Below, piece after piece: positions 18,031 through 25,795 of a DNA stretch of 64,000 nt. How positions within the stretch are numbered: the stretch's first letter is position 1; every line of letters starts with the position of its first letter. The stretch lies in assembly GCF_016648105.1 (NCBI RefSeq), contig NZ_JACVVE010000021.1:45827-109826 (forward strand). Reading direction: 5' to 3'. This DNA is from Pseudomonas sp. S31 (GTDB taxonomy: Bacteria > Pseudomonadota > Gammaproteobacteria > Pseudomonadales > Pseudomonadaceae). Position numbers and translations under genes: made by a program. The notes beneath the pieces were generated by a model that searched no databases, was not told the origin of the DNA, and was given only the letters and a program-made list of their open reading frames with translations.

Positions 18031-18867
18031 TTAATGTTCGGCGCGGCCCACTCGCTTGCCTTGCTGGCTGGCCACCTCGATGGCCTGCCCATCGCGCTGC
18101 TTGCCCTGGCGAGCCAGCCCTTCCAGCTGCGGGATCAACATGCCCTCCGGCAGGTGGCGCCAGAAGCGCCCGGGCAGGTGTTGGCGCAGCGCGTCAGGGT
18201 TGAGGCGGGCGGGGTTGAAGGTGTGCCGGTAATAGGTGCGCCACAGTTCGGCCCCCGGGTCATCTGCGTTGCGTGCCCAGTCGTGCCAGGTCTGCGGGCA
18301 ACGTCTTTGGTAGTCGAACGCCTGGCCATCGAAGCGGATGCCATCGTCGGGCGTCGCGATCAGCCAGCGCTGCCGACCAAGGCGATCGGCGAAGTGCGCG
18401 CTGGCGCTTTCGAGAATATCGTGGGCAGGCTCGTGGAAGGCCACGAGGTCGAGTTGCAGCTGCTCAGCCAGGGCAGTGGGCAGTGGCACGAAACGCACGA
18501 ATGCGTGCAGGTGGTGGGCCTCGCGGCTGACCTGCTTGATCCGCCGCTGCAGTTCACTGCCGAGGCGATCGCCGGCGAGCATGGCGGTGCGGTCGCCATG
18601 GGCCACGCGCCAGAGCACCTCGTAGAGCAGGCTCCAGCGCTGCTCGCCACGGTAGCGCGCCGCCTGTTCCAACTGCGCCAGCAGCGTTGCCGGTACCCGC
18701 GCCTGGAATGGCCCTGGGCCTTCGGGCAATGGTGTTGGGACGGCCAACAGGTCATCGATCGGCCCCTGAGTCCAGGTCACATCGGCAGGATCGATACCGT
18801 GCCCGAGCAGACGCCGCGCCTGGTCGCGCCAGCGGCCGAAGAGATTGTCGCAATCGAGCGCGATCAT
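18031..18867 (-). CDS. putative DNA repair/metabolism protein (TIGR03915, DUF4130)
   Basis: A 278-residue protein of the family annotated as putative DNA metabolism protein TIGR03915, always paired with a radical SAM partner. The C-terminal DUF4130 part is recognisable: LWRTYYRHTFNPARLNPD, then PGRFWRHLPEGMLIPQL, with a conserved LIATPDDGIRFDG before it. Its ATG overlaps the stop of the radical SAM gene (ATGA), so the two are co-translated. In other bacteria the same module is fused to a UdgX-type uracil-DNA glycosylase domain, which supports a role on damaged DNA; the chemistry is unknown. The open frame upstream of 18867 lies inside the partner gene and is not used. A LexA-like operator before the partner would place it in the SOS response. 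Confidence 0.85.
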   Translation of the reverse strand: MIALDCDNLFGRWRDQARRLLGHGIDPADVTWTQGPIDDLLAVPTPLPEGPGPFQARVPATLLAQLEQAARYRGEQRWSLLYEVLWRVAHGDRTAMLAGDRLGSELQRRIKQVSREAHHLHAFVRFVPLPTALAEQLQLDLVAFHEPAHDILESASAHFADRLGRQRWLIATPDDGIRFDGQAFDYQRRCPQTWHDWARNADDPGAELWRTYYRHTFNPARLNPDALRQHLPGRFWRHLPEGMLIPQLEGLARQGKQRDGQAIEVASQQGKRVGRAEH

Positions 18868-20084
18868 CCCCACAAGCCCATTTGCACCGGTGCCTGAGGT
18901 TCGCGCAGACGAGCCCGCAGCAGCCCACTGCGCAGCTCGGCCTGAGCCGGGCGGTAGTCGCTGGTGACGATGAAGGGCCGGGCTTTTTCCAGCACACAGC
19001 GCAGCTGGATGAGGTCGTCGTAGCGGATCCGCCGCTCGCGGCGCAGCGCCACCAGGCGCTGCACGCTGCGCAGGCCGATGCCCGGGATCCGCGCCAATAG
19101 CGCCGGCTCCGCGCGATTCACGTCCAGCGGGAATACCTCGCGATTGGCCAGGGCCCAAGCCAGCTTGGGGTCGATGTCCAGGGCAAGATTGGCGTTGTCG
19201 CTGAACAGTTCGCCGGCCTTGTAGCCGTATCCACGCAGCAGGAAATCGGCCTGGTACAGGCGGTGCTCGCGCAGCAGCGGCGGGGCGGCCAATGGCACGC
19301 TGCCGGGGCTGTCGGGGATCGGGCTGAAGGCCGAATAGTAGACGCGTTTGAGACCGTAGCCTTGGTACAGCGACTCGGCGTTGCGCAGCAGCGTGCTGTC
19401 GTCGGTGGCGTCGGCGCCGACGATCACCTGGGTGCTTTGCCCGGCCGGGGTGAAGCGCGGGGCGCGTGGCTCGTTGGCCACGGCCTGCTGGCCCTGGTGG
19501 ATGACGCCCATCGCCTGGCGAATGGTATGGGCGTGTTTCTCCGGTGCCAGGCGCTTGAGGCTGGCGTCGGTGGGCAACTCGATGTTGACGCTCAAGCGGT
19601 CTGCCAGGCGCCCGGCTTCCTCGATCAGCAACGGGTCCGCATCTGGGATGGTCTTGAGGTGGATATAGCCGCGGAAGTCATGTTCTTCACGCAGCAGGCG
19701 GGCGACGCGGATCAGTTGCTCCATGGTGTAGTCGGCCGAGCGGATGATGCCCGAGCTCAGGAACAGCCCGCTGATGCAATTGCGCCGATAGAAGTCCAGG
19801 GTCAGGCGCACCACTTCCTCGGGGCTGAAACGCGCCCGCGGTACGTTGCTGGAGCGGCGGTTGACGCAGTACTGGCAGTCGTACAGGCAGAAGTTGGTCA
19901 GCAGCACCTTGAGCAGCGAGACGCAGCGGCCATCCGGGGTGTAGCTGTGGCAGATGCCCATGCCATCGGTGGCGCCCAGGCCGTTGCCACCACGCGAGCT
20001 GCGCTTGGGCGCGCCGCTGCTGGCACAGGAGGCGTCATATTTGGCGGCGTCGGCAAGGATGCCGAGCTTGGCGATGAGCTGCAT
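18864..20084 (-). CDS. putative DNA modification/repair radical SAM protein (TIGR03916)
   Basis: A 406-residue radical S-adenosylmethionine enzyme. The [4Fe-4S]-binding triad is Cys66, Cys70 and Cys73 (CLYDCQYC), followed by a TIM-barrel-like region, and the C-terminus holds a helix-hairpin-helix DNA-binding motif (LLARIPGIGLRSVQRLVALR, about residues 330-350). This combination of radical SAM and HhH defines the TIGR03916 family, thought to act on DNA lesions; the substrate is not known. The start at 20084 is chosen because the family N-terminus (KLGILADAAKYDASC) begins there and the LexA-like operator lies 19 bp upstream; an in-frame ATG at 20114 would place the operator inside the coding sequence. 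It is the first gene of a two-gene operon. Confidence 0.88.
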   Translation of the reverse strand: MQLIAKLGILADAAKYDASCASSGAPKRSSRGGNGLGATDGMGICHSYTPDGRCVSLLKVLLTNFCLYDCQYCVNRRSSNVPRARFSPEEVVRLTLDFYRRNCISGLFLSSGIIRSADYTMEQLIRVARLLREEHDFRGYIHLKTIPDADPLLIEEAGRLADRLSVNIELPTDASLKRLAPEKHAHTIRQAMGVIHQGQQAVANEPRAPRFTPAGQSTQVIVGADATDDSTLLRNAESLYQGYGLKRVYYSAFSPIPDSPGSVPLAAPPLLREHRLYQADFLLRGYGYKAGELFSDNANLALDIDPKLAWALANREVFPLDVNRAEPALLARIPGIGLRSVQRLVALRRERRIRYDDLIQLRCVLEKARPFIVTSDYRPAQAELRSGLLRARLREPQAPVQMGLWG

Positions 20085-20102
20085 TGAGCGATCTCGAATA
20101 TA

Positions 20103-20118
20103 CTGAATATTCATACAG
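20103..20118 (-). promoter_or_regulatory. LexA (SOS) operator
   Basis: CTGAATATTCATACAG on the plus strand has the CTG-N10-CAG frame of a LexA box and matches 13 of 16 positions of CTGTATATATATACAG. It overlaps the -10 hexamer of the promoter proposed for the radical SAM operon, the position from which LexA represses. Confidence 0.75.
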
Positions 20119-20143
20119 TATTTTGAGATTGTACGCTTGGCAA
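20115..20143 (-). promoter_or_regulatory. sigma70 promoter of the radical SAM/DUF4130 operon
   Basis: On the minus strand, TTGCCA (20143-20138) and TACTGT (20120-20115) are separated by exactly 17 bases, a good -35/-10 pair. The -10 overlaps the LexA-like box. Confidence 0.55.
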
Positions 20144-20163
20144 GCGCCTGTTGTCGCCTTAGC

Positions 20164-20198
20164 CGATAAAACAGAAGGGGCGCCAGATGGCGCCCCTT
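20164..20198 (-). terminator. intrinsic terminator of the polyamine operon
   Basis: Stem AAGGGGCGCC (20175-20184) with GGCGCCCCTT (20189-20198), loop of 4, followed on the minus strand by CTGTTTTAT. It lies 10 bp after the carboxynorspermidine synthase stop. Confidence 0.8.
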
Positions 20199-20208
20199 GG
20201 TGTGCAGC

Positions 20209-21453
20209 TTAGGCTTCAGCGTCCCACGGACGATCGCCTTTTTCATCCTTGACGCGGGTGGGCAGGCCCATCACGTCCAGCGCTTTGAGGAACGGCTCGG
20301 CAGGCAGCTCCTCGACGTTGACCATGCGCTTGGCATCCCATTCGCCACGGGCGACCAGCAGAGCCGCTGCCACTGGTGGAACACCGGCGGTGTAGGAAAT
20401 GCCCTGGCTGTCGGTCTCGGCGTAGGCCTCTTCGTGGTCAGCCACGTTGTAGATGAACACCTCGCGCGGCTGGCCGTCCTTGGTGCCCTTGACCAGGTCG
20501 CCGATGCAGGTCTTGCCGGTGTAGCCCGGGGCCAGCGAGGCAGGGTCGGGCAGCACGGCCTTGACCACTTTCAGCGGTACCACTTCCAGGCCTTCGGCAG
20601 TCTTGACCGGTTGCTCGGAGAGCAGGCCGAGGTTCTTCAGCACGGTGAACACATTGATGTAGTGCTCGCCGAAGCTCATCCAGAAACGCACGTTCGGCAC
20701 ATTGAGGTTCTTCGAGATCGAATGAACTTCGTCATGGCCGGTCAGGTACAGGTTCTGCGAACCTACCACCGGCAGGTCGTCGGTACGCTTGACTTCGAAC
20801 ATGCTGTTGCTGGTCCACTGGCTGTTCTGCCAGCTCCAGACTTGCCCGGTGAATTCGCGGAAGTTGATCTCCGGGTCGAAGTTGGTGGCAAAGTACTTGC
20901 CGTGCGAACCGGCATTGACGTCGAGAATGTCGATCGAATCAATGCTGTCGAAGTATTGCTGCTGCGCAAGTTTTGCGTAGCTGTTCACCACACCCGGGTC
21001 GAAACCGACGCCGAGAATGGCGGTAATGTTCTTTTGTTGGCACTCTTCGAGGTGTTTCCACTCGTAGTTGCCGTACCACGGCGGGGTCTCGCAGATCTTG
21101 CCCGGCTCTTCGTGGATGGCGGTGTCCAGGTAGGCGACACCGGTATCGATGCAGGCGCGCAGCACCGACATGTTGAGGAAGGCGGAACCGACGTTGATCA
21201 CGATCTGCGATTCGGTCTCGCGGATCAGTGCCTTGGTCGCCTCGACATCGAGGGCGTTGAGCGAGAAGGCCTGGATGTCGGCGGGTACCTTGAGGCTACC
21301 CTTGGCCTTGACGCTGTCGATGATGGCCTGGCATTTGGAGATGTTCCGTGACGCGATAGCGATACGACCCAGTTCGTCGTTATGCTGCGCGCACTTGTGG
21401 GCCACCACCTTGGCGACACCTCCTGCACCAATGATAAGAACGTTCTTCTTCAA
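20209..21453 (-). CDS. carboxynorspermidine/carboxyspermidine synthase (saccharopine dehydrogenase family)
   Basis: A 414-residue NAD(P)H-dependent reductase of the Lys1/saccharopine dehydrogenase fold. The N-terminal Rossmann motif is GAGGVAKVV (about 9-17), followed by FDPGVVNSYAKLAQQ and NYEWKHLEEC typical of the carboxynorspermidine dehydrogenase subgroup. It condenses aspartate beta-semialdehyde with a diamine (putrescine or diaminopropane) to a carboxylated triamine that the product of the upstream gene decarboxylates. The neighbouring nspC-type gene, 33 bp away on the same strand, fixes this assignment over lysine-pathway saccharopine dehydrogenase. A strong hairpin terminator follows. 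Confidence 0.88.
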   Translation of the reverse strand: MKKNVLIIGAGGVAKVVAHKCAQHNDELGRIAIASRNISKCQAIIDSVKAKGSLKVPADIQAFSLNALDVEATKALIRETESQIVINVGSAFLNMSVLRACIDTGVAYLDTAIHEEPGKICETPPWYGNYEWKHLEECQQKNITAILGVGFDPGVVNSYAKLAQQQYFDSIDSIDILDVNAGSHGKYFATNFDPEINFREFTGQVWSWQNSQWTSNSMFEVKRTDDLPVVGSQNLYLTGHDEVHSISKNLNVPNVRFWMSFGEHYINVFTVLKNLGLLSEQPVKTAEGLEVVPLKVVKAVLPDPASLAPGYTGKTCIGDLVKGTKDGQPREVFIYNVADHEEAYAETDSQGISYTAGVPPVAAALLVARGEWDAKRMVNVEELPAEPFLKALDVMGLPTRVKDEKGDRPWDAEA

Positions 21454-21486
21454 TTTACCTTTTGCTCCTTACTTGGAAAGCCGGTC

Positions 21487-22584
21487 TTACGACAGGCTGG
21501 AAACGTAGTCTTCGAAGCCGAAATCGCGGACCACTTCGACGCTGCCGTCGAGCTGCTTGACCACGATCGATGGCATCTTCAGACCGTTGAACCAATTTTT
21601 CTTGACCATGGTGTAACCGGCTGTGTCGATGAACGACAGGCGGTCACCGATCGCCAGCGGGCGCTCGAACTGGTATTCGCCGAAGATGTCGCCCGCCAGG
21701 CACGACTTGCCGCAGACCATGTAGGTGTGCTCGCCGTCGTTGGGGGCCATCTTGGCGTTGAGGCGGTAGATCAGCAGGTCGAGCAGGTGCGCTTCGATCG
21801 AGCTGTCGACCACGGCCAGGTGCTTGCCGTTGTACAGGGTGTCGAGCACGGTCACTTCCAGCGAGGCACTGTTGGTGATGGCGGCTTCGCCGGGCTCCAG
21901 GTAGACCTGCACGCCGTACTTCTCGGAGAAGGCCTTCAGGCGCGCGCAGAAGGCGTCCAGAGCGTAGCCTTCGCCGGTGAAGTGGATGCCGCCACCGAGG
22001 CTGACCCACTCGACTTTGTGCAGCAGGTGGCCGAAGCGCTCTTCGATGTGCGACAGCATCTTGTCGAACAGGCCGAAATCACCGTTCTCGCAGTTGTTGT
22101 GGAACATGAAGCCGGAGATCTGATCGATCACCTGCTCGATCTTTGCCGGGTCCCATTCGCCGAGGCGGCTGAACGGGCGGGCCGGGTCGGCCAGCAGGTA
22201 GTCGGAGCTGCTTACCTGTGGGTTGACGCGCAAGCCGCGGACCTTGCCTTCGGACTGTTCGGCGAAGCGCTGCAGCTGGCCGATCGAGTTGAAGATGATC
22301 TTGTCGCAGTTCTCGAGCATTTCCTCGATCTCGTCATCGGCCCAGGCCACGCTGTAGGCGTGGGTCTCGCCGGCGAACTTCTGGCGGCCGAGCTTGAGCT
22401 CGAACAGCGAGGACGAGGTGGTGCCATCCATGTACTGCTGCATCAGGTCGAACACCGACCAGGTGGCGAAGCACTTGAGGGCGAGCAGCGCCTTGGCACC
22501 GGAGTGTTCGCGCACGTAGGCGATCTTCTCCATGTTGCCCAGCAGTTTGGTTTTGTCGATGAGGTAGTACGGCGTCTTGATCAT
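21487..22584 (-). CDS. nspC: carboxynorspermidine decarboxylase
   Basis: A 365-residue PLP enzyme of the alanine-racemase-fold decarboxylase group. It releases CO2 from carboxynorspermidine or carboxyspermidine to give norspermidine or spermidine. Lys27 in ALLALKCFATW is in the position of the PLP-binding lysine; the glycine-rich LGGGIHFTGEGY (about 195-206), the EPGEAAI segment and the CGKSCLAGD motif near residue 290 follow, the last including the catalytic cysteine of the partner half. It is the first gene of a two-gene operon with the dehydrogenase. The leader just before the ATG is odd: eight T residues followed by a GC-rich self-complementary stretch. Confidence 0.9.
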   Translation of the reverse strand: MIKTPYYLIDKTKLLGNMEKIAYVREHSGAKALLALKCFATWSVFDLMQQYMDGTTSSSLFELKLGRQKFAGETHAYSVAWADDEIEEMLENCDKIIFNSIGQLQRFAEQSEGKVRGLRVNPQVSSSDYLLADPARPFSRLGEWDPAKIEQVIDQISGFMFHNNCENGDFGLFDKMLSHIEERFGHLLHKVEWVSLGGGIHFTGEGYALDAFCARLKAFSEKYGVQVYLEPGEAAITNSASLEVTVLDTLYNGKHLAVVDSSIEAHLLDLLIYRLNAKMAPNDGEHTYMVCGKSCLAGDIFGEYQFERPLAIGDRLSFIDTAGYTMVKKNWFNGLKMPSIVVKQLDGSVEVVRDFGFEDYVSSLS

Positions 22585-22913
22585 TTAAAGGCCCCCGGCC
22601 AGGCCGGCCAAAAAAAAGACACGCATTGTGCCTTCCCTTGCCGCATATCGAAAGGGCGGAACAGGTATTTCGTCAGCGATGCTGGCGATTTGCCGGAATT
22701 TTTCCGCGCATGGCAGGTTCAGTAGAACAGGACTATGTGACCATCCTGATGAACCAATAGGACAAACAAGGGGAATCCGATGAGTAACCGCTACAAGGCA
22801 GGCGATTCAGCTGTTGCCTGTTCCGGCCTGTTCGCGGCTAAAGCCGGTCCTACAGGGGCACCGTTTTTCCTGTAGGAGCGGCTTTAGCCGCGAACAGGCC
22901 GGGACAGCGGGTC
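22585..22913. other. non-coding spacer with nspC leader and a REPIN
   Basis: This 329-bp spacer holds the nspC promoter region, including a GC-rich leader hairpin candidate (GGCCGGCC and GGCCGGGGGCC, 22589-22609) next to a run of eight A on the plus strand, and a long REP palindrome at 22818-22907. A 31-codon plus-strand frame with an AGGGGA ribosome site begins at 22780 but runs into the palindrome and is probably not a gene. Confidence 0.6.
22818..22907. repeat. REPIN: long inverted REP pair
   Basis: Two 39-base arms (22818-22856 and 22869-22907) are near-perfect inverted copies, each containing CCTGTTCGCGGCTAAAGCCG or its complement and ending in CCTACAGG. The 12-base loop is GGCACCGTTTTT-like. 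Two REP units facing each other make a mobile-type REPIN, here ending 6 bp from the stop of the adjacent dehydratase gene. Confidence 0.85.
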
Positions 22914-23831
22914 TCATTCGACCTGCTTCAACCACTCCTGAATCTGCCCCAGCGTGGCAGTCGCCCCACCACAAACCACCACCAGCACCTTCTCGAAGTC
23001 CGCCAGCGCATCCCCTGCATACGCCAGCGCCAATGCCGCCCCACACGCCGGTTCCACCAGCACCCGATGATCCATCAGGAACCGTTCGCAGGCCTCCAGA
23101 GCCGCCCGGTCGCTGACCAGGTGGCTCTGCACCGGGTGCAATTGGGTGCAGGCCAGCGCCTGTTCGGCTACCCGCTTGGCCCCCAGCGAACTGGCCACCG
23201 AGGCGATGCGTTCGAGCTCGACGGTGTGCCCTGCCTGCATCGCCGCCCGCAACGATGCGGCGCCGGTGGTTTCCACCGCGAGCACCGGCACATCGCCCCA
23301 GTCATTGCGCTGCAACCCTTCCACCACGCCACTGAGCAGCCCGCCGCCGCCCACCGACAGCACTACTGCGTCGGGCTTGAACCCGGCCGCCGCCATTTCG
23401 TCGACCAGGCTGGCATGCCCGGCCCACAGCAGCGGGTCGTCGAAGGGGTGGATGAATGCATCACCCGCACCGACCAGGGTCAATGCCAGTTCGTTGGCTT
23501 CCTGCCAGGAACTGCCATGCACCACCACCTTGGCGTCTTCCAGGCGCAGCAGCTCCTTGGCCCGTTCGGTGGTGGTCTCGGGCACCACCACGGTCACCGG
23601 CACGCCCAGCTTGCGACCGGCATAGGCGACCGCGAGGCCGGCATTGCCACCGGACGACGACACGAAGTGGCGTGCGCCACGGGCGTGGTGAACCTCGCAG
23701 GCATGGCCGACGCCGCGCAGCTTGAACGAGCCGCAAGGTTGCAGGGCGTCGAGCTTGAGCCAGACGGAGCGCTGGGCGGCCAGCGAAAGCGGGCGCGATT
23801 CGATCAGGGGAGTAGCGATATGCAGGGTCAT
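22914..23831 (-). CDS. PLP-dependent serine/threonine dehydratase-like protein
   Basis: A 305-residue fold-type II PLP enzyme resembling the short L-serine/L-threonine ammonia-lyases that deaminate serine or threonine to pyruvate or 2-oxobutanoate. The PLP lysine lies in CGSFKLRG (about residues 33-40, Lys37), the phosphate/carboxylate loop is SSSGGNAGLA (about 58-67), and a second glycine loop is SVGGGGLLSGV. There is no ACT domain, so no feedback by isoleucine is expected. It stands alone, minus strand, between a REPIN and an amidase; no operon partner tells its physiological substrate. Threonine dehydratase, serine dehydratase and racemase-like relatives all remain possible. Confidence 0.8.
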   Translation of the reverse strand: MTLHIATPLIESRPLSLAAQRSVWLKLDALQPCGSFKLRGVGHACEVHHARGARHFVSSSGGNAGLAVAYAGRKLGVPVTVVVPETTTERAKELLRLEDAKVVVHGSSWQEANELALTLVGAGDAFIHPFDDPLLWAGHASLVDEMAAAGFKPDAVVLSVGGGGLLSGVVEGLQRNDWGDVPVLAVETTGAASLRAAMQAGHTVELERIASVASSLGAKRVAEQALACTQLHPVQSHLVSDRAALEACERFLMDHRVLVEPACGAALALAYAGDALADFEKVLVVVCGGATATLGQIQEWLKQVE

Positions 23832-23944
23832 GTGAGCCTTGTGATGCAGGTTGCAGAAGGCTTGTTAATACCAGCAGCCCCATCGCCAGTTCAAGCCGGC
23901 GCCTGCAGATGCAGCATGTCGGGCGCCGGCGATAGGGGCCGCAA

Positions 23945-25648
23945 TCAGCCCAGTGCTGGCGTACGCGGCGGAATCACCCGCCGCGACCCGGTCGATTCGA
24001 ACGCCGCGGCAAAGCTCAGCAGTGCATTGTCGCTGTAGGCGCGCCCGGCGAAGGTCAGCCCCACCGGCATGCCGATATCCGCCATCACGCCCATTGGCAC
24101 GGTGACGGTCGGCACGCCCAGGTGGCGAATGGCGAGGTTGCCGTTGGCGACCCAGATGCCGTTGCTCCAGGCGATGTCTGCCGAGGCCGGGTTGACGTCG
24201 GCATCGGCCGGGCCTACATCGGCCACGGTCGGGAACAGCACCGCGTCCAGGCCCAGGTTGTCCATCCAGTCTTCCAGGTCGAGCTTGCGCGTGGCTTCCA
24301 GGCCGCGCAGGCCGTCGGGCAGGGTCTCGATCTGGTCCCAGGTCTTCAGGCCGCGCTTGGCCATGTTGACGTACTCGTCCATGCCGGCCGCCAGATCGTC
24401 CTCACGGTTGGGCAGGGTGCCGGGGTCGTGCGGGAAGATCTGCGGCCCGTCTACGTCGGCCAGGCGGTTGAGCTTGGGGTCGCCGTTGGCCCGCAGGAAG
24501 TCGTCGAAGCCCCAGCCCGACAGCTCCCACAGTTCGTCATGGAGAAATGCCTTGCTGACGATGCCGCGGTTGTACACGGTCGGGGCACCTGGGCGGTCGC
24601 CCTCGCAGTTGGACACCAGCGGGAAGTCCACTTCGACGACCTCCGCACCGGCGGCTTCGAGGGCCTTGCGCGCGTCCTGCCACAGGTCGATGACACTGGC
24701 GCGGGTGTTGATGCGCTGGCCGGTCGGGCCACCGATGCCGGGTTTTTCCGACGTGCCAGCTTCAGGGTCGGCATTGATGTACATGCGCGGTACGCCGAAG
24801 CGCTTGCCTGCCAGGCTGCTGGCGCTCATCGCCAGGTCCAGGTAGGAGGCCGGGCGCACCGAGGAGGCGGCGGGGATCGGCACCCAAGGCTGTAGGCGCC
24901 ACAGGTCGCCGCGCTTGTCGGCATCGTCGGCGACCACCACGTCGAGGACCTCGAGCAAGTCGGCCATGGTCCGCGCATACGGCACCACCACGTCCATGGT
25001 CGGGGTCAGCGGCCAGTTGCCGCGGACCGAAATGACCCCGCGCGAGGGGGTGTAGGCGCACAGGCCGTTGTTCGACGCCGGGCCACGTCCGCTGGACCAG
25101 GTTTCTTCGGCCAGGCCGAAGGCGCTGAAACTGGCGGCGGTGGCGGTACCGGCACCGTTGGACGAGCCCGAGGCGAAGGGGGCGGTCAGGTAGCTGGCGT
25201 TGTACGGGCTCTCGGCGCGGCCATAGACGCCGCGTTGCATACCGCCATTGGCCATCGGCGGCATGTTGGTCTTGCCCAGGCACACCGCCCCGGCGGCGCG
25301 CAGGCGCTCGATGGTGAAGGCGTCACGCTGGCCGACCAGGTCCTTGAAGGCCGGGCTGCCGGAGGCGGCGGTCAGGCCTTTGACCAGGTAGCTGTCCTTG
25401 GCGGTGTAGGGGATGCCATCGAGCGGGCTGAGCAGTGCGCCCTTGGCGCGGCGGGCGTCGGACGCCTCGGCTTCGGCGATGGCCTCGGGGTTGCGTACCA
25501 CCACCGCGTTCAGTGCGGTAGCGGTGCCGGCTGGGTCGTAGGCGTCGATGCGTGCCAGGTACGCCTTGACCAGCTCGACCGCCGTCGTGCGGCCCGACTC
25601 GAGCGCGTCGCGCAGCTCGGCAATGGAAACCTCGGTTACCTCGATCAT
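23945..25648 (-). CDS. amidase signature family hydrolase
   Basis: A 567-residue amidase. The Ser-cisSer-Lys triad can be placed: Lys84 (PYTAKDSYL), the cis-serine at 163 (ASGSSNGAG) and the nucleophile at 187 (EETWSSGRG), with the 24-residue spacing normal for the family. GatA subunits are shorter and sit with gatB/gatC, which are absent here, so this is a stand-alone amide or carbamoyl hydrolase of unknown substrate. The start at 25648 follows GGTGAAAG; the open frame to 25699 lacks family sequence. The long form with an inserted central region resembles the aryl- and acyl-amidases common in Pseudomonas. Confidence 0.85.
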   Translation of the reverse strand: MIEVTEVSIAELRDALESGRTTAVELVKAYLARIDAYDPAGTATALNAVVVRNPEAIAEAEASDARRAKGALLSPLDGIPYTAKDSYLVKGLTAASGSPAFKDLVGQRDAFTIERLRAAGAVCLGKTNMPPMANGGMQRGVYGRAESPYNASYLTAPFASGSSNGAGTATAASFSAFGLAEETWSSGRGPASNNGLCAYTPSRGVISVRGNWPLTPTMDVVVPYARTMADLLEVLDVVVADDADKRGDLWRLQPWVPIPAASSVRPASYLDLAMSASSLAGKRFGVPRMYINADPEAGTSEKPGIGGPTGQRINTRASVIDLWQDARKALEAAGAEVVEVDFPLVSNCEGDRPGAPTVYNRGIVSKAFLHDELWELSGWGFDDFLRANGDPKLNRLADVDGPQIFPHDPGTLPNREDDLAAGMDEYVNMAKRGLKTWDQIETLPDGLRGLEATRKLDLEDWMDNLGLDAVLFPTVADVGPADADVNPASADIAWSNGIWVANGNLAIRHLGVPTVTVPMGVMADIGMPVGLTFAGRAYSDNALLSFAAAFESTGSRRVIPPRTPALG

Positions 25649-25795
25649 GCTTTCACCAAAAAGTTTGTGCAGGTGGGGGCTAATGCGAGGAGTGTACAAG
25701 AAGGGATTGGGGGAAGCAGGTTTGCGCGGGGGAAATGGATTTTTGCACGGCAGCAGTGTCGTCGGCGATGGGGCCGCCGGGCGGCCCCGCCAACC

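Noticed and set aside
22780..22875. 31-codon frame with AGGGGA ribosome site before the REPIN
   Set aside because: Two thirds of its codons come from the repetitive palindrome; no independent sign of coding.
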